DNA of 64,000 nucleotides, taken from positions 310,001 to 374,000 of the forward strand of contig NZ_AP014647.1 in assembly GCF_023167545.1 (NCBI RefSeq), in the 5' to 3' direction. The translations under genes were made by a program, and so were the position numbers. The notes under the pieces are model-generated. The model did no database searches and was not told where the DNA came from. It was given only the letters and a program-made list of their open reading frames with translations. This document shows positions 16,804 through 24,830 of this stretch, one piece after another. Numbering within the stretch: the first letter of the stretch is position 1; each line of letters begins with the position of its first letter. This stretch comes from Streptococcus constellatus subsp. constellatus (GTDB lineage Bacteria > Bacillota > Bacilli > Lactobacillales > Streptococcaceae).

Positions 16804-16950
16804 GTGAAACAAATTTATCAACTATCTCTCCTTTGCGAGGAGGCTTTGCCTCTCGTTGAGGCAATTGACCAAACCTACTTTGGCCAGCTGGGCAGTCAGG
16901 TGTCAGATTTTAATCGGCTTTTACTAAAATTGGAGGAAAACGATGGTTAA
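16804..16950 (+). pseudogene. 3' remnant of a gene that preceded the EVE gene
   Basis: An open frame without a usable start encodes 48 residues, including QLSLLCEEALPLVEAIDQTYF and FNRLLLKLEEND, ending TAA at 16950. It overlaps the EVE start ATG (16943) by eight bases and supplies the EVE Shine-Dalgarno within its last codons. This tight overlap and the protein-like helical sequence indicate the tail of a real upstream gene whose 5' part is gone. The parent may be a small winged-helix regulator, which in some streptococci precedes EVE genes; that is recalled, not shown. Confidence 0.6.
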
Positions 16951-17353
16951 GTTCTGGGTTGGTGTTGTTTCAGAAAATCATGTTAAACGTGGTGTTACTG
17001 GTGGTTTTTGCCAGGTTTGTCATGGGAAGGGCGGTCCTTTAAAACGCATGAAAAAAGGCGATTACCTACTCTACTACAGTCCTAAAATTGATCTTGATTC
17101 TGATCAAAAACTGCAGGCTTTCACAGCTGTGGGTAAAATGACAGGTGACGAGGTTTATCAATTTGAAATGGCACCAGATTTTATCCCTTTCAGGCGGGAT
17201 GTTGAGTATTACAAATCTGTCCGGCCTTGTCCGATTGGAACTGCCAGGCAGCACCCAGACTGGAAAAACTATGCCAGCTAGCTACGCTACGGGCATTTTG
17301 AGGTCAGTCAAGATTTCTTTATGTATGTTTTTAATTCTATGAAGTTGGAGTAA
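16943..17353 (+). pseudogene. EVE-domain (YTH-like) protein gene with internal stop
   Basis: EVE domains are PUA/YTH-related and bind modified bases in DNA or RNA. The first 112 codons encode the family core FWVGVVSENHVKRGVTGGFCQVCHG, then LKRMKKGDYLLYYSP, LQAFTAVGKM and PFRRDVEYY. A TAG stop at 17279-17281 interrupts the gene. The same frame continues with LRYGHFEVSQDFFMYVFNSM to a TAA at 17351-17353, exactly the conserved C-terminal helix segment of the family (LRxGxFEIS). A single nonsense change therefore truncates a 136-residue protein. The shortened product would lack the last strand and helix and is probably not functional. GGAGGA (16932-16937) precedes the ATG. Confidence 0.8.
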
Positions 17354-17356
17354 GTC

Positions 17357-17385
17357 TGGACAAGATTGCCCTTTTTTGCTATAAT
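17357..17385 (+). promoter_or_regulatory. glyQS promoter
   Basis: TGGACA (17357-17362) and TATAAT (17380-17385) are 17 bp apart and lie just upstream of the T-box leader. Confidence 0.65.
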
Positions 17386-17391
17386 ACTAGT

Positions 17392-17606
17392 CAGAAAGAA
17401 AGTCTTATGGCATTTCTCAAGCGAGCCTGAGATAGTGGAAGTCGGGTGAAATAAAGTATGAACGGGCGCTTTCGGTAAATTTTAGTCCTTGATGTTATCT
17501 TAAGGCTATATTAACAATGAAGTAATAAACTAGGGTGGAACCGCGTTTTGACGCCCCTATGCAAAGCTGTATAGGGTGTCGTATCGATGCAGTTCTACTT
17601 TTTTTG
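17392..17606 (+). promoter_or_regulatory. T-box leader controlling glyQS
   Basis: The leader contains the canonical T-box sequence AGGGTGGAACCGCG (17532-17545), which pairs with the uncharged tRNA acceptor end. A G/C-rich hairpin (about 17548-17583) and a T-run (17599-17605) follow before glyQ. The stem I region with AGAAAG-type bulges lies at 17395-17500. From the downstream genes the sensed tRNA should be tRNA-Gly: uncharged tRNA stabilises the antiterminator and allows glyQS expression. The specifier codon was not assigned by eye. Confidence 0.93.
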
Positions 17607-17630
17607 ATGATAAGGGATAAGGAGTTATAA

Positions 17631-18545
17631 ATGTCTAAAAAATTAACCTTTCAGGAAATTATTTTAACGTTGCAGCAGTTTTGGAATGAACAGGGCTGTA
17701 TGCTCATGCAGGCCTATGATAATGAAAAAGGTGCTGGAACCATGAGCCCATATACTTTTCTTCGTGCCATTGGACCTGAGCCATGGAATGCGGCTTATGT
17801 CGAACCTTCGCGACGTCCAGCAGATGGGCGTTACGGCGAAAATCCGAATCGCCTCTACCAACATCATCAGTTTCAAGTTGTAATGAAACCAAGCCCAAGC
17901 AACATTCAAGAGTTGTATTTGCAGTCGTTAGAATTGCTGGGGATTAACCCGTTGGAGCATGATATTCGTTTTGTAGAGGATAATTGGGAAAATCCTTCGA
18001 CTGGTTCTGCAGGTTTGGGTTGGGAAGTATGGCTTGATGGGATGGAAATCACGCAGTTTACTTATTTCCAACAGGTCGGTGGTTTGTCTACTGATCCAGT
18101 TACCTCAGAAGTAACTTACGGTTTGGAGCGGCTAGCGTCCTATATCCAAGAGGTGGATTCCGTTTATGATATTGAGTGGGCAGATGGAGTTAAGTACGGA
18201 GAAATTTTCCGTCAGCCAGAATTTGAACATTCAAAATACAGTTTTGAAGTGAGCGACCAAGCCTTGCTTTTAGAAAATTTTGATCATTTTGAAGCAGAAG
18301 CAAAACGCTGCTTGGAATATAATCTTGTGCACCCTGCTTATGATTATGTATTGAAATGTTCTCACACCTTTAATTTATTGGATGCTCGCGGAGCTGTTTC
18401 TGTGACAGAGCGAGCGGGTTACATTGCTCGGATTCGTAATTTAGCACGTATTGTTGCTAAAACCTTTGTGGCTGAGCGCAAACGGCTAAGCTATCCGTTG
18501 TTAGACGAAGCAACACGTGAGAAATTATTGGCTGAGGAGGAATAA
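17631..18545 (+). CDS. glyQ: Glycyl-tRNA synthetase alpha subunit
   Basis: GlyQ carries the class II catalytic core of the heterotetrameric bacterial glycyl-tRNA synthetase. The 304-residue product has the family opening [26 protein letters not shown], the [14 protein letters not shown] block, [13 protein letters not shown] (motif 2 region) and [10 protein letters not shown] (motif 3). It lies two bases from glyS in an operon behind the T-box leader. Confidence 0.98.
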   Translation: MSKKLTFQEIILTLQQFWNEQGCMLMQAYDNEKGAGTMSPYTFLRAIGPEPWNAAYVEPSRRPADGRYGENPNRLYQHHQFQVVMKPSPSNIQELYLQSLELLGINPLEHDIRFVEDNWENPSTGSAGLGWEVWLDGMEITQFTYFQQVGGLSTDPVTSEVTYGLERLASYIQEVDSVYDIEWADGVKYGEIFRQPEFEHSKYSFEVSDQALLLENFDHFEAEAKRCLEYNLVHPAYDYVLKCSHTFNLLDARGAVSVTERAGYIARIRNLARIVAKTFVAERKRLSYPLLDEATREKLLAEEE

Positions 18546-18547
18546 AA

Positions 18548-20587
18548 ATGACGAAGAATTTATTGGTTGAGTTAGGGCTTGAAGAAATGCCTGCTTATGT
18601 TGTAACACCAAGCATGAAACAATTGCGTGATAAAATGGCAGCCTTTTTAACAGACAATCGTTTGACATTCGATAAGATTGAAATGTTTTCCACTCCTCGT
18701 CGCTTGGCTGTACGTGTGTCCAATCTAAGTGAAAAGCAAACAGACCTGACAGAAGACTTCAAAGGACCAAGTAAGAAAATTGCTTTGGATGCAGATGGTC
18801 ATTTTACGAAAGCTGCGCAAGGCTTTGTTCGTGGAAAAGGCTTGACGGTTGAAGATATCACATTTCGTGAAGTAAAAGGTGAGGAATATGTCTATGTCAC
18901 CAAACAAGAAATCGGAAAACCCGTTGAGGAATTGATTGACGGTATTGTGGATGTATTGAAATCATTAACTTTTCCTGTAAATATGCACTGGGGTAGTCAT
19001 ACATTTGAATATATTCGCCCTGTTCATACCCTCACCGTGTTATTGGATGACGAATCTTTTTTGATGAATTTGTTTGATATTGAAAGTGGACGGACAAGTC
19101 GAGGCCATCGTTTTCTAGGTCATGAAGTGAAGATTCAGTCTGCAGATTCTTATGAAGAAGATCTGCGCGAAGTTTTTGTCATTGCGAGTCCAATGGAACG
19201 GGAAAACATGATTTTGGATCAAATCAAAGAAATTGAGAGAATGCACAATGTTCATGTGGAAATTGATGAAAATTTGTTAGATGAAGTGTTGAACTTGATT
19301 GAGTATCCAACCGCCTTTATTGGGCGTTTTGACGATCGTTACTTAGATGTGCCAGAAGAAGTCCTTGTTACGTCTATGAAGGTTAATCAACGTTATTTTG
19401 TTGTTCGCAATGAAAATGGCAAGCTTCTTCCATATTTCGTATCGGTACGCAACGGAAATGCAGAACACCTCGAAAATGTCGTTAAAGGAAATCAGAAAGT
19501 TTTAGTGGCTCGGTTAGAAGATGCAGAATTTTTCTGGCGTGAAGATCAACGATTGATTATTTCTGACTTGGTTGACAAGTTGAAAAATGTAACTTTCCAT
19601 GAAAAAATTGGCTCATTAGCGGAGCACATGGAACGAACAGCAAAGATCGCAGCTCTTTTAGCAGAAAAAGCACACTTATCTACTCGGGAAGCAAAAGATG
19701 TAGCCCGTGCCGCATCTATTTACAAATTTGATTTATTGACCGGTATGGTTGGAGAATTTGATGAATTGCAAGGTATCATGGGAGAAAAATATGCTCTACT
19801 TGCAGGAGAAAACACAGCAGTAGCTAGAGCTATTCGAGAGCATTATTTACCAACTGCCAGTGACGGTGAATTGCCAGATACGAAAGTTGGTGCTATTTTA
19901 GCCATTGCAGACAAGATAGACACGATTCTTTCGTTCTTCTCAGTCGGACTCATTCCAAGCGGTTCAAATGACCCTTATGCTCTTCGTAGGGCAACACAAG
20001 GTGTTGTGCGCATTTTGGATAAATTTGGTTGGCATATTGCCTTAGATGAATTGATAGAACAGCTCTATGCGCTGCAGTTTGATAGTCTCACATATAGTAA
20101 CAAAGAGCAGGTACTTGATTTCTTCCGTGCGCGTATTGAAAAAATGATGGATAATGATATTCCGAAAGATATCGTAACAGCTGTGCTCAACAGCTCGACG
20201 TTTGTTGTACGTGATTTGGTCGAGGTGGCGGCCCTTCTAGCAGAAAAAGCACAAGAAGATTCTTTCAAACCAGCAGTTGAAAGTTTGGCACGTGTCTTTA
20301 ATTTGGCAGAAAAAGCAGAAGCAGTGAGTGTTGTGGATGAAAGTCTGTTTGAAAATGAAGAGGAAAAAGAACTTCATACAGCAATCGAGCGCTTGACTTT
20401 ATCTGATGACTTGGCGGATAATATTGAACAATTATTTGCTTTAAGTCCGGTCATTGATGCATTTTTTGATAACACTATGGTCATGGCAGAAGATGAAGCA
20501 ATCCGAGCAAATCGTTTGGCGCTTTTAGTCGTTTTAATGACAAAGGCTAAAAAGGTAGCACAGTTTAATCAAATCAATACAAAATGA
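18548..20587 (+). CDS. glyS: Glycyl-tRNA synthetase beta subunit
   Basis: GlyS supplies tRNA binding and forms the alpha2beta2 enzyme with GlyQ. The 679-residue product is full length, with the opening [15 protein letters not shown], the [11 protein letters not shown] segment, FIRPVHT-like sequence ([13 protein letters not shown]), and a C-terminal anticodon-binding domain ([20 protein letters not shown]). It starts two bases after the glyQ stop, with the Shine-Dalgarno GAGGAGG in the end of glyQ. Confidence 0.98.
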   Translation: MTKNLLVELGLEEMPAYVVTPSMKQLRDKMAAFLTDNRLTFDKIEMFSTPRRLAVRVSNLSEKQTDLTEDFKGPSKKIALDADGHFTKAAQGFVRGKGLTVEDITFREVKGEEYVYVTKQEIGKPVEELIDGIVDVLKSLTFPVNMHWGSHTFEYIRPVHTLTVLLDDESFLMNLFDIESGRTSRGHRFLGHEVKIQSADSYEEDLREVFVIASPMERENMILDQIKEIERMHNVHVEIDENLLDEVLNLIEYPTAFIGRFDDRYLDVPEEVLVTSMKVNQRYFVVRNENGKLLPYFVSVRNGNAEHLENVVKGNQKVLVARLEDAEFFWREDQRLIISDLVDKLKNVTFHEKIGSLAEHMERTAKIAALLAEKAHLSTREAKDVARAASIYKFDLLTGMVGEFDELQGIMGEKYALLAGENTAVARAIREHYLPTASDGELPDTKVGAILAIADKIDTILSFFSVGLIPSGSNDPYALRRATQGVVRILDKFGWHIALDELIEQLYALQFDSLTYSNKEQVLDFFRARIEKMMDNDIPKDIVTAVLNSSTFVVRDLVEVAALLAEKAQEDSFKPAVESLARVFNLAEKAEAVSVVDESLFENEEEKELHTAIERLTLSDDLADNIEQLFALSPVIDAFFDNTMVMAEDEAIRANRLALLVVLMTKAKKVAQFNQINTK

Positions 20588-20602
20588 TAAGAGGTGAATC
20601 TT

Positions 20603-20860
20603 ATGGAACCGAAGAAAATTGCACGAATCAATGAGCTTGCCAAGAAAAAGAAAACAGCTGGCTTAACACCCGAAGAGAAAGTAGAGCAAGCTAAGTTGCG
20701 GGAAGAATATATCGAAGGGTATCGTCGTAGCGTTCGTCACCACATCGAAGGAATCAAGATTGTAGATGAAGCAGGAAATGACATCACGCCAGAAAAGCTC
20801 CGTCAAGTCCAACGAGAAAAAGGCCTGCACGGTAGAAGTTTGGATGATCCAAATTCGTAA
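20603..20860 (+). CDS. DUF896 (YnzC-type) small protein
   Basis: This 85-residue charged protein matches the DUF896/YnzC family: [31 protein letters not shown], then [15 protein letters not shown]. Family members are small cytosolic helical proteins; in Bacillus one lies in the SOS-induced yneA operon, and the role remains unclear. ATG 20603 has GAGGTGA (20591-20597) upstream; an alternative start nine bases earlier is less likely. It is probably co-transcribed with glyQS, the glyS stop being 15 bases upstream. Confidence 0.9.
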   Translation: MEPKKIARINELAKKKKTAGLTPEEKVEQAKLREEYIEGYRRSVRHHIEGIKIVDEAGNDITPEKLRQVQREKGLHGRSLDDPNS

Positions 20861-20872
20861 CAGAAATGATAT

Positions 20873-20905
20873 AAAAATCGCTGAGAAATATTCTCAGCGA
20901 TTTTT
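20873..20905. terminator. Bidirectional terminator between glyQS operon and ktrA
   Basis: AAAAATCGCTGAGAA, loop ATA, TTCTCAGCGATTTTT: a perfect 15-bp stem with A- and T-runs, shared by two convergent transcripts. Confidence 0.92.
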
Positions 20906-20907
20906 GG

Positions 20908-21573
20908 CTATTTGGTAATATCCTCAAAATGATCAAATGTTTGACTATCAACGACAGCCATTAACAGTTCTTTATCTTTAAAAATGTAGCTAGGTGGTGT
21001 ATCAATATTAAGTACACCATCAGGATTTTCTCGAAAACCGATAATATTCAGATTATAGTTTTGACGAAGTTTCAATTGTGCTAAATTTTTACCAATCCAG
21101 GATTGAGGTGGATAAAATTCAACAATGGCTACATTTTTGTCTAATTCAATCACATCAGTAGTGGCTTGGTGCAAGATATTTTTAGCAAGTGAAATCCCAG
21201 TTTCACGTTCAGGGGAGATGCAGCGATCAGCTCCAACTTTTAGCAACACTTTTCGGGTTGTCTTGCTTTTTACCTTAGCAATCACTTTTTCAACGCCTAA
21301 AGATTTACAGTGCATGACGGCAAGGACGCTGGATTCTAGATTATCCCCAGTAGCGACCACTACAGTATCACAGGTATCAATTCCTGCTGCCTGTAGCAAA
21401 TCATAGTCTGTAATGTCTCCTACGACTCCACGTGCCAAAACTGGTTCAAAATGATTGATGACATCATCATGATCGTCAACTGCAATAATATCGCAGTTGT
21501 ATTTGCAAAGTGTGTTAATGATACTGCGACCAAAAACTCCTAGCCCTAGTATACCAATTGTTCGTTTATCCAT
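20908..21573 (-). CDS. ktrA: Ktr potassium uptake regulatory subunit (RCK protein)
   Basis: KtrA is the cytosolic gating ring of the Ktr K+ uptake system. The 221-residue product has an RCK_N Rossmann fold (GILGLGVFGRSI, GLGVFG at 10-15; acidic IIAVDDHDD closing the nucleotide site) and an RCK_C domain from about 140. It lies 11 bases after ktrB on the minus strand and forms an operon with it. Nucleotide (ATP/ADP, c-di-AMP in RCK_C) binding is known for the family. Confidence 0.95.
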   Translation of the reverse strand: MDKRTIGILGLGVFGRSIINTLCKYNCDIIAVDDHDDVINHFEPVLARGVVGDITDYDLLQAAGIDTCDTVVVATGDNLESSVLAVMHCKSLGVEKVIAKVKSKTTRKVLLKVGADRCISPERETGISLAKNILHQATTDVIELDKNVAIVEFYPPQSWIGKNLAQLKLRQNYNLNIIGFRENPDGVLNIDTPPSYIFKDKELLMAVVDSQTFDHFEDITK

Positions 21574-21584
21574 GAAATTCCTTC

Positions 21585-22940
21585 CTATCCAACGATAATA
21601 TTTGCATTGGCAAACTTAATCGCTTCTTTTTTATTTGGTTTTCGATTGGAGAGACTGACAATTAATGTCAACGGTCCAATCCGTCCGATAAACATCAAAA
21701 ACATGATAACTGTTAAAGCTGCATGATTTAAAGTAGGTGTTAAATTTGCAGTCACTCCCACCGTTCCAAGAGCAGACATCGCTTCAAACATTAAATAGAT
21801 GAACCGATGCCCATTATCTGCAGTCAATGTTAAGAATGTCAGTCCTAAAATAAAGGTTGTCGTAAAGACAATCAAAACACTGAAAGCTTTTTGAATGGTG
21901 GATGGAGAAAAGGTATGGTGTCCGAAATTTGTATTAGGCAAACCAAGAATTTCTGTTCGAGCAAAGGCTAATACAACTAAGAAAGTGGTAATTTTCAGTC
22001 CGCCTGCTGTTCCTCCAGGAGCACCCCCTAGAAACATTTGAATGATGTAAAGAAGTAGTGTCACCGGACGAGCTTGAGTATAGTCAATCGTTGCAAATCC
22101 AGCTGTCCGCATGGTGACGGTTTGAAAGAAACTAACTAAGAGTTTATTTCCCATAGGAAGCCGACCGATTGTGTTTGCATTGTGATATTCCGTTAAGAGT
22201 GTCAAACAGGTTCCGCTTATTAAGATAATGGCAGTCAAAGCTAGAACTAATTTTGTATGAAAACGTAGTTTTCTTTTTCGACCATTTGTTTGAATATTTG
22301 TTTTTAGGTCGAACCAAACTGAAAAACCTAAACCACCCATGATAATTAAAGCAGCAATGGTTAAATTAACCAGAGCATCTGTTTGATAGGCTAGTAAACT
22401 ATTACTACCTAAATTATCAAATCCGGCATTACAAAAAGCAGAAATAGCAAGGAAAATGGAAGTTAGAGCGCCCTTTCCCCAGCCTAAAAGAGGGATAAAA
22501 CGAAAACTGAGAATCAAGGCTCCAAGGGTTTCTATACTAAAAGTGATTAGAAAAATCGAGCGGAGAAAATCACGTATAGAATTTGTTTCGTTTTGACTGA
22601 GACTTTCTTGCAAAGTGGTCCGATTGGAAAGGCTGAGTTTCTGATTGGAGCGGACGTAAATCAGCCCGATGAAGCTAATCAGCCCCAAACCACCGATTTG
22701 AATAAGAAGCATGCAGATAATCTGTCCCCAAATATTGTAAGTATCTGCAACAGACTGCGTAAAAAGTCCGGTCACACAGACCATTGAAACCGACGTGAAG
22801 AGATGGTCGAAATAGTTGGCTTTAGAAGTTGCTACCTGCACGAAAGGCAGATCTAAAAGAAGAGAGCCCACCACGATAACGAAGGCAAAACTCAATAAAA
22901 TACGCCTCGCAGGAGACAATCTTGATAAAAAACGTGACAT
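21585..22940 (-). CDS. ktrB: Ktr/Trk potassium transporter membrane subunit
   Basis: KtrB forms the K+-conducting pore. The 451-residue product is highly hydrophobic with four pore-loop repeats, each around a conserved glycine: MVCVTGLFTQS, AFCNAGFDNLG, TAGFATIDY and SALGTVGVTANL. GGLGLISFIG and PGGTAGGLKITTF are also family-typical. First gene of the minus-strand ktrBA pair. It moves K+ with Na+ in characterised members. Confidence 0.95.
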   Translation of the reverse strand: MSRFLSRLSPARRILLSFAFVIVVGSLLLDLPFVQVATSKANYFDHLFTSVSMVCVTGLFTQSVADTYNIWGQIICMLLIQIGGLGLISFIGLIYVRSNQKLSLSNRTTLQESLSQNETNSIRDFLRSIFLITFSIETLGALILSFRFIPLLGWGKGALTSIFLAISAFCNAGFDNLGSNSLLAYQTDALVNLTIAALIIMGGLGFSVWFDLKTNIQTNGRKRKLRFHTKLVLALTAIILISGTCLTLLTEYHNANTIGRLPMGNKLLVSFFQTVTMRTAGFATIDYTQARPVTLLLYIIQMFLGGAPGGTAGGLKITTFLVVLAFARTEILGLPNTNFGHHTFSPSTIQKAFSVLIVFTTTFILGLTFLTLTADNGHRFIYLMFEAMSALGTVGVTANLTPTLNHAALTVIMFLMFIGRIGPLTLIVSLSNRKPNKKEAIKFANANIIVG

Positions 22941-23018
22941 TCTTATCTTCCTTCATAGAATAATGACTTTATTTTACCACAAAGCAGCTTAAAAAACGAG
23001 AAGGAAGGCGCAAGAAGT

Positions 23019-23186
23019 CTAATCCTTCTTCAAAAATTTTCGACCGAGAAAGATGCAGCAAGCAATCACTGCCACATCTATCCAAAACAATATCGGATCT
23101 GTCAAGGTGAAGAAAAAGTAGAAGGAAATGATAAAGAGAATAGCTAGAAGAGGTAAGATAATTTTTTTGTATTGTTGAAGATTCAT
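23019..23186 (-). CDS. 55-residue two-pass membrane protein
   Basis: ATG at 23186 (minus) encodes a 55-residue protein with two hydrophobic stretches (KIILPLLAILFIISFYFFF and LFWIDVAVIACCIFLG) joined by TLTDP and ending in RKFLKKD. It starts 22 bases after the stop of the XRE regulator and is surely in the same transcript. Small membrane partners of such short XRE regulators are common in streptococci and lactobacilli; their function is mostly unknown. Confidence 0.75.
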   Translation of the reverse strand: MNLQQYKKIILPLLAILFIISFYFFFTLTDPILFWIDVAVIACCIFLGRKFLKKD

Positions 23187-23208
23187 TTGAATTTAGTCTT
23201 TCTATTTT

Positions 23209-23397
23209 TTACTTGTTCCAAAAAAGTGTATTTAGGTCTGTCTTCAAAGCTAGTGCTAAACTAATGCAAAGTTCTAGTGTTGGGTTATATTTGTTGTTTT
23301 CAATCATGTTAATTGTCTGCCGCGAAACGCCAATCTTTTTAGCAAGGTCCAATTGTGAGAGATCTAATTTTTTTCGGAAATCTTTTACTCGATTCAT
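23209..23397 (-). CDS. Short XRE-family transcriptional regulator
   Basis: The 62-residue product is a bare Cro/CI-type helix-turn-helix domain (RVKDFRKKLDLSQLDLAKKIGVSRQTINMIENNKYNPTLELC in pieces), without an added sensor domain. It heads a two-gene unit with the small membrane protein. Two near-identical palindromes bracket its promoter, so autorepression is likely. It is transcribed divergently from rsmH. Confidence 0.92.
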   Translation of the reverse strand: MNRVKDFRKKLDLSQLDLAKKIGVSRQTINMIENNKYNPTLELCISLALALKTDLNTLFWNK

Positions 23398-23417
23398 GCT
23401 TTTATCCTTGGTTTGAT

Positions 23418-23489
23418 GTCAAATATAACTGACTTTTATAATTATATTATTATAGAAGAAACTAAGTAAATATGTCAAGTATAATTGAC
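23418..23489. promoter_or_regulatory. Paired operators around the XRE gene promoter
   Basis: GTCAAATATAACTGAC (23418-23433) and GTCAAGTATAATTGAC (23474-23489) are two copies of a palindrome GTCA-N8-TGAC, 56 bp apart centre to centre. On the minus strand, -35 TTGACA (23478-23473) lies inside the upstream copy and -10 TATAAT (23454-23449) lies between them at 18-bp spacing; the other copy lies downstream of the -10. This is the layout of a self-repressed promoter. The upstream copy also lies about 45 bp upstream of the rsmH -10. Confidence 0.75.
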
Positions 23490-23534
23490 AAAAAACTTTA
23501 CATGATTCTGAAATTCATTTTTTAAATCTTTATG

Positions 23535-23541
23535 GTATAAT
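23535..23541 (+). promoter_or_regulatory. -10 box of the rsmH promoter
   Basis: GGTATAATAG lies about 12 bases upstream of the rsmH ATG, so the leader would be very short. No good -35 box was seen. Confidence 0.4.
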
Positions 23542-23550
23542 AGTAAAGAT

Positions 23551-24501
23551 ATGACAAATGAATTTCATCATGTAACAGTTCTTCTACACGAAACCATTGA
23601 TCAGCTTAATGTAAAACCAGATGGAATCTATGTTGATGCGACATTAGGTGGGGCAGGGCATAGCGAATATCTTTTGAGTAAATTAGGAAAAAACGGTCAT
23701 TTATATGCTTTTGATCAAGATCAGACCGCTATTGATTATGCTCAAAAACACTTAGCGCTTTATGTAGCGCGAGGAATGGTGACCTTTATTAATGATAATT
23801 TTCGTCATTTAAAGGAACGTTTGCATGAGCTAGGTGTTGAAGAAATTGATGGCATTTGTTATGATTTAGGGGTTTCTAGTCCGCAATTGGATGAGCGCAA
23901 GCGTGGGTTTTCCTATAAACAGGATGCTCCGCTTGACATGCGGATGAATCAGGATGCAAAGTTGACGGCTTATGCAGTAGTCAATCAATACAGCTATCAC
24001 GATTTGGTGCGGATTTTCTTCAAGTATGGAGAAGATAAATTTTCAAAGCAAATTGCTCGGAAAATTGAGCAAATGCGTGAAAAGAAACCGATTGAGACCA
24101 CTACGGAGTTAGCAGAGATTATCAAATCTGCTAAGCCTGCCAAGGAATTGAAAAAAAAGGGGCACCCTGCTAAACAGATTTTTCAAGCCATTCGCATCGA
24201 AGTTAATGATGAGTTGGGAGCGGCAGATGAGTCCATTCAACAAGCGATGGACTTGTTGACGGTTGATGGGCGTATTTCGGTGATTACGTTTCATTCGTTG
24301 GAGGATCGCTTGACCAAGCAGCTTTTTAAAGTAGCCTCAACAGTAGAAGTACCGAAAGGGTTGCCGTTTATTCCAGAGGAATTACAGCCTAAAATGAAGT
24401 TGGTCACTCGGAAACCCATTTTACCAAGTCAAGAAGAATTAGATCAAAATAATCGAGCCCATTCAGCTAAGCTGCGTGTGGCGCAAAAAGTACATAAGTG
24501 A
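23551..24501 (+). CDS. rsmH: 16S rRNA m4C1402 methyltransferase RsmH
   Basis: RsmH (formerly MraW) methylates N4 of C1402 in 16S rRNA using SAM. The 316-residue product has the opening [34 protein letters not shown], with the SAM loop [10 protein letters not shown], then [23 protein letters not shown] and [12 protein letters not shown]. It is the first gene of the division/wall cluster rsmH-ftsL-pbp2X-mraY and overlaps the upstream extension of ftsL by a few bases. Confidence 0.98.
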   Translation: MTNEFHHVTVLLHETIDQLNVKPDGIYVDATLGGAGHSEYLLSKLGKNGHLYAFDQDQTAIDYAQKHLALYVARGMVTFINDNFRHLKERLHELGVEEIDGICYDLGVSSPQLDERKRGFSYKQDAPLDMRMNQDAKLTAYAVVNQYSYHDLVRIFFKYGEDKFSKQIARKIEQMREKKPIETTTELAEIIKSAKPAKELKKKGHPAKQIFQAIRIEVNDELGAADESIQQAMDLLTVDGRISVITFHSLEDRLTKQLFKVASTVEVPKGLPFIPEELQPKMKLVTRKPILPSQEELDQNNRAHSAKLRVAQKVHK

Positions 24502-24509
24502 GGATTGAG

Positions 24510-24827
24510 ATGGCAACTAGAACAAGAACAACTGGCCAGATACTTCAGGCACGAATTCAAAAATTTTCTCGTGTTGAGAAAGCATTTTATGGAGCGATAG
24601 TCTTGACAGCGGTTATCTTAGCAACCAGTGTTGTCTTTATGCAAACAAAATTATTGCAGGTGCAACGTGATTTAACGACTGTCAATTCAAAAATTGAAGC
24701 AAAGCGCACAGAACTAGATGATGCTAAACAAGAAGTAAACGAATTGATTCGTAGTGAACGTTTGTCAAAATTAGCAAGTTCACAGGAAATGACCCAAAAT
24801 AATGAAAATATCAGAACGGCGGAATAA
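24510..24827 (+). CDS. ftsL: Cell division protein FtsL
   Basis: FtsL is a bitopic divisome protein that works with DivIB/DivIC. The 105-residue product has a basic cytoplasmic start, one membrane segment (about 27-47, AFYGAIVLTAVILATSVVFM) and an extracellular coiled coil (about 50-85, LQVQRDLTTVNSKIEAKRTELDDA). ATG 24510 has GAGG (24500-24503) upstream; a GTG at 24498 is possible but less likely. Position between rsmH and pbp2X is diagnostic. Confidence 0.93.
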   Translation: MATRTRTTGQILQARIQKFSRVEKAFYGAIVLTAVILATSVVFMQTKLLQVQRDLTTVNSKIEAKRTELDDAKQEVNELIRSERLSKLASSQEMTQNNENIRTAE

Positions 24828-24830
24828 AGC

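Noticed and set aside
16755..16862. 35-codon ORF starting MKKVPKTRF just after the HNH-like gene
   Set aside because: No good ribosome site, it overlaps the out-of-frame remnant gene, and it ends in an out-of-frame reading of that remnant; likely chance.
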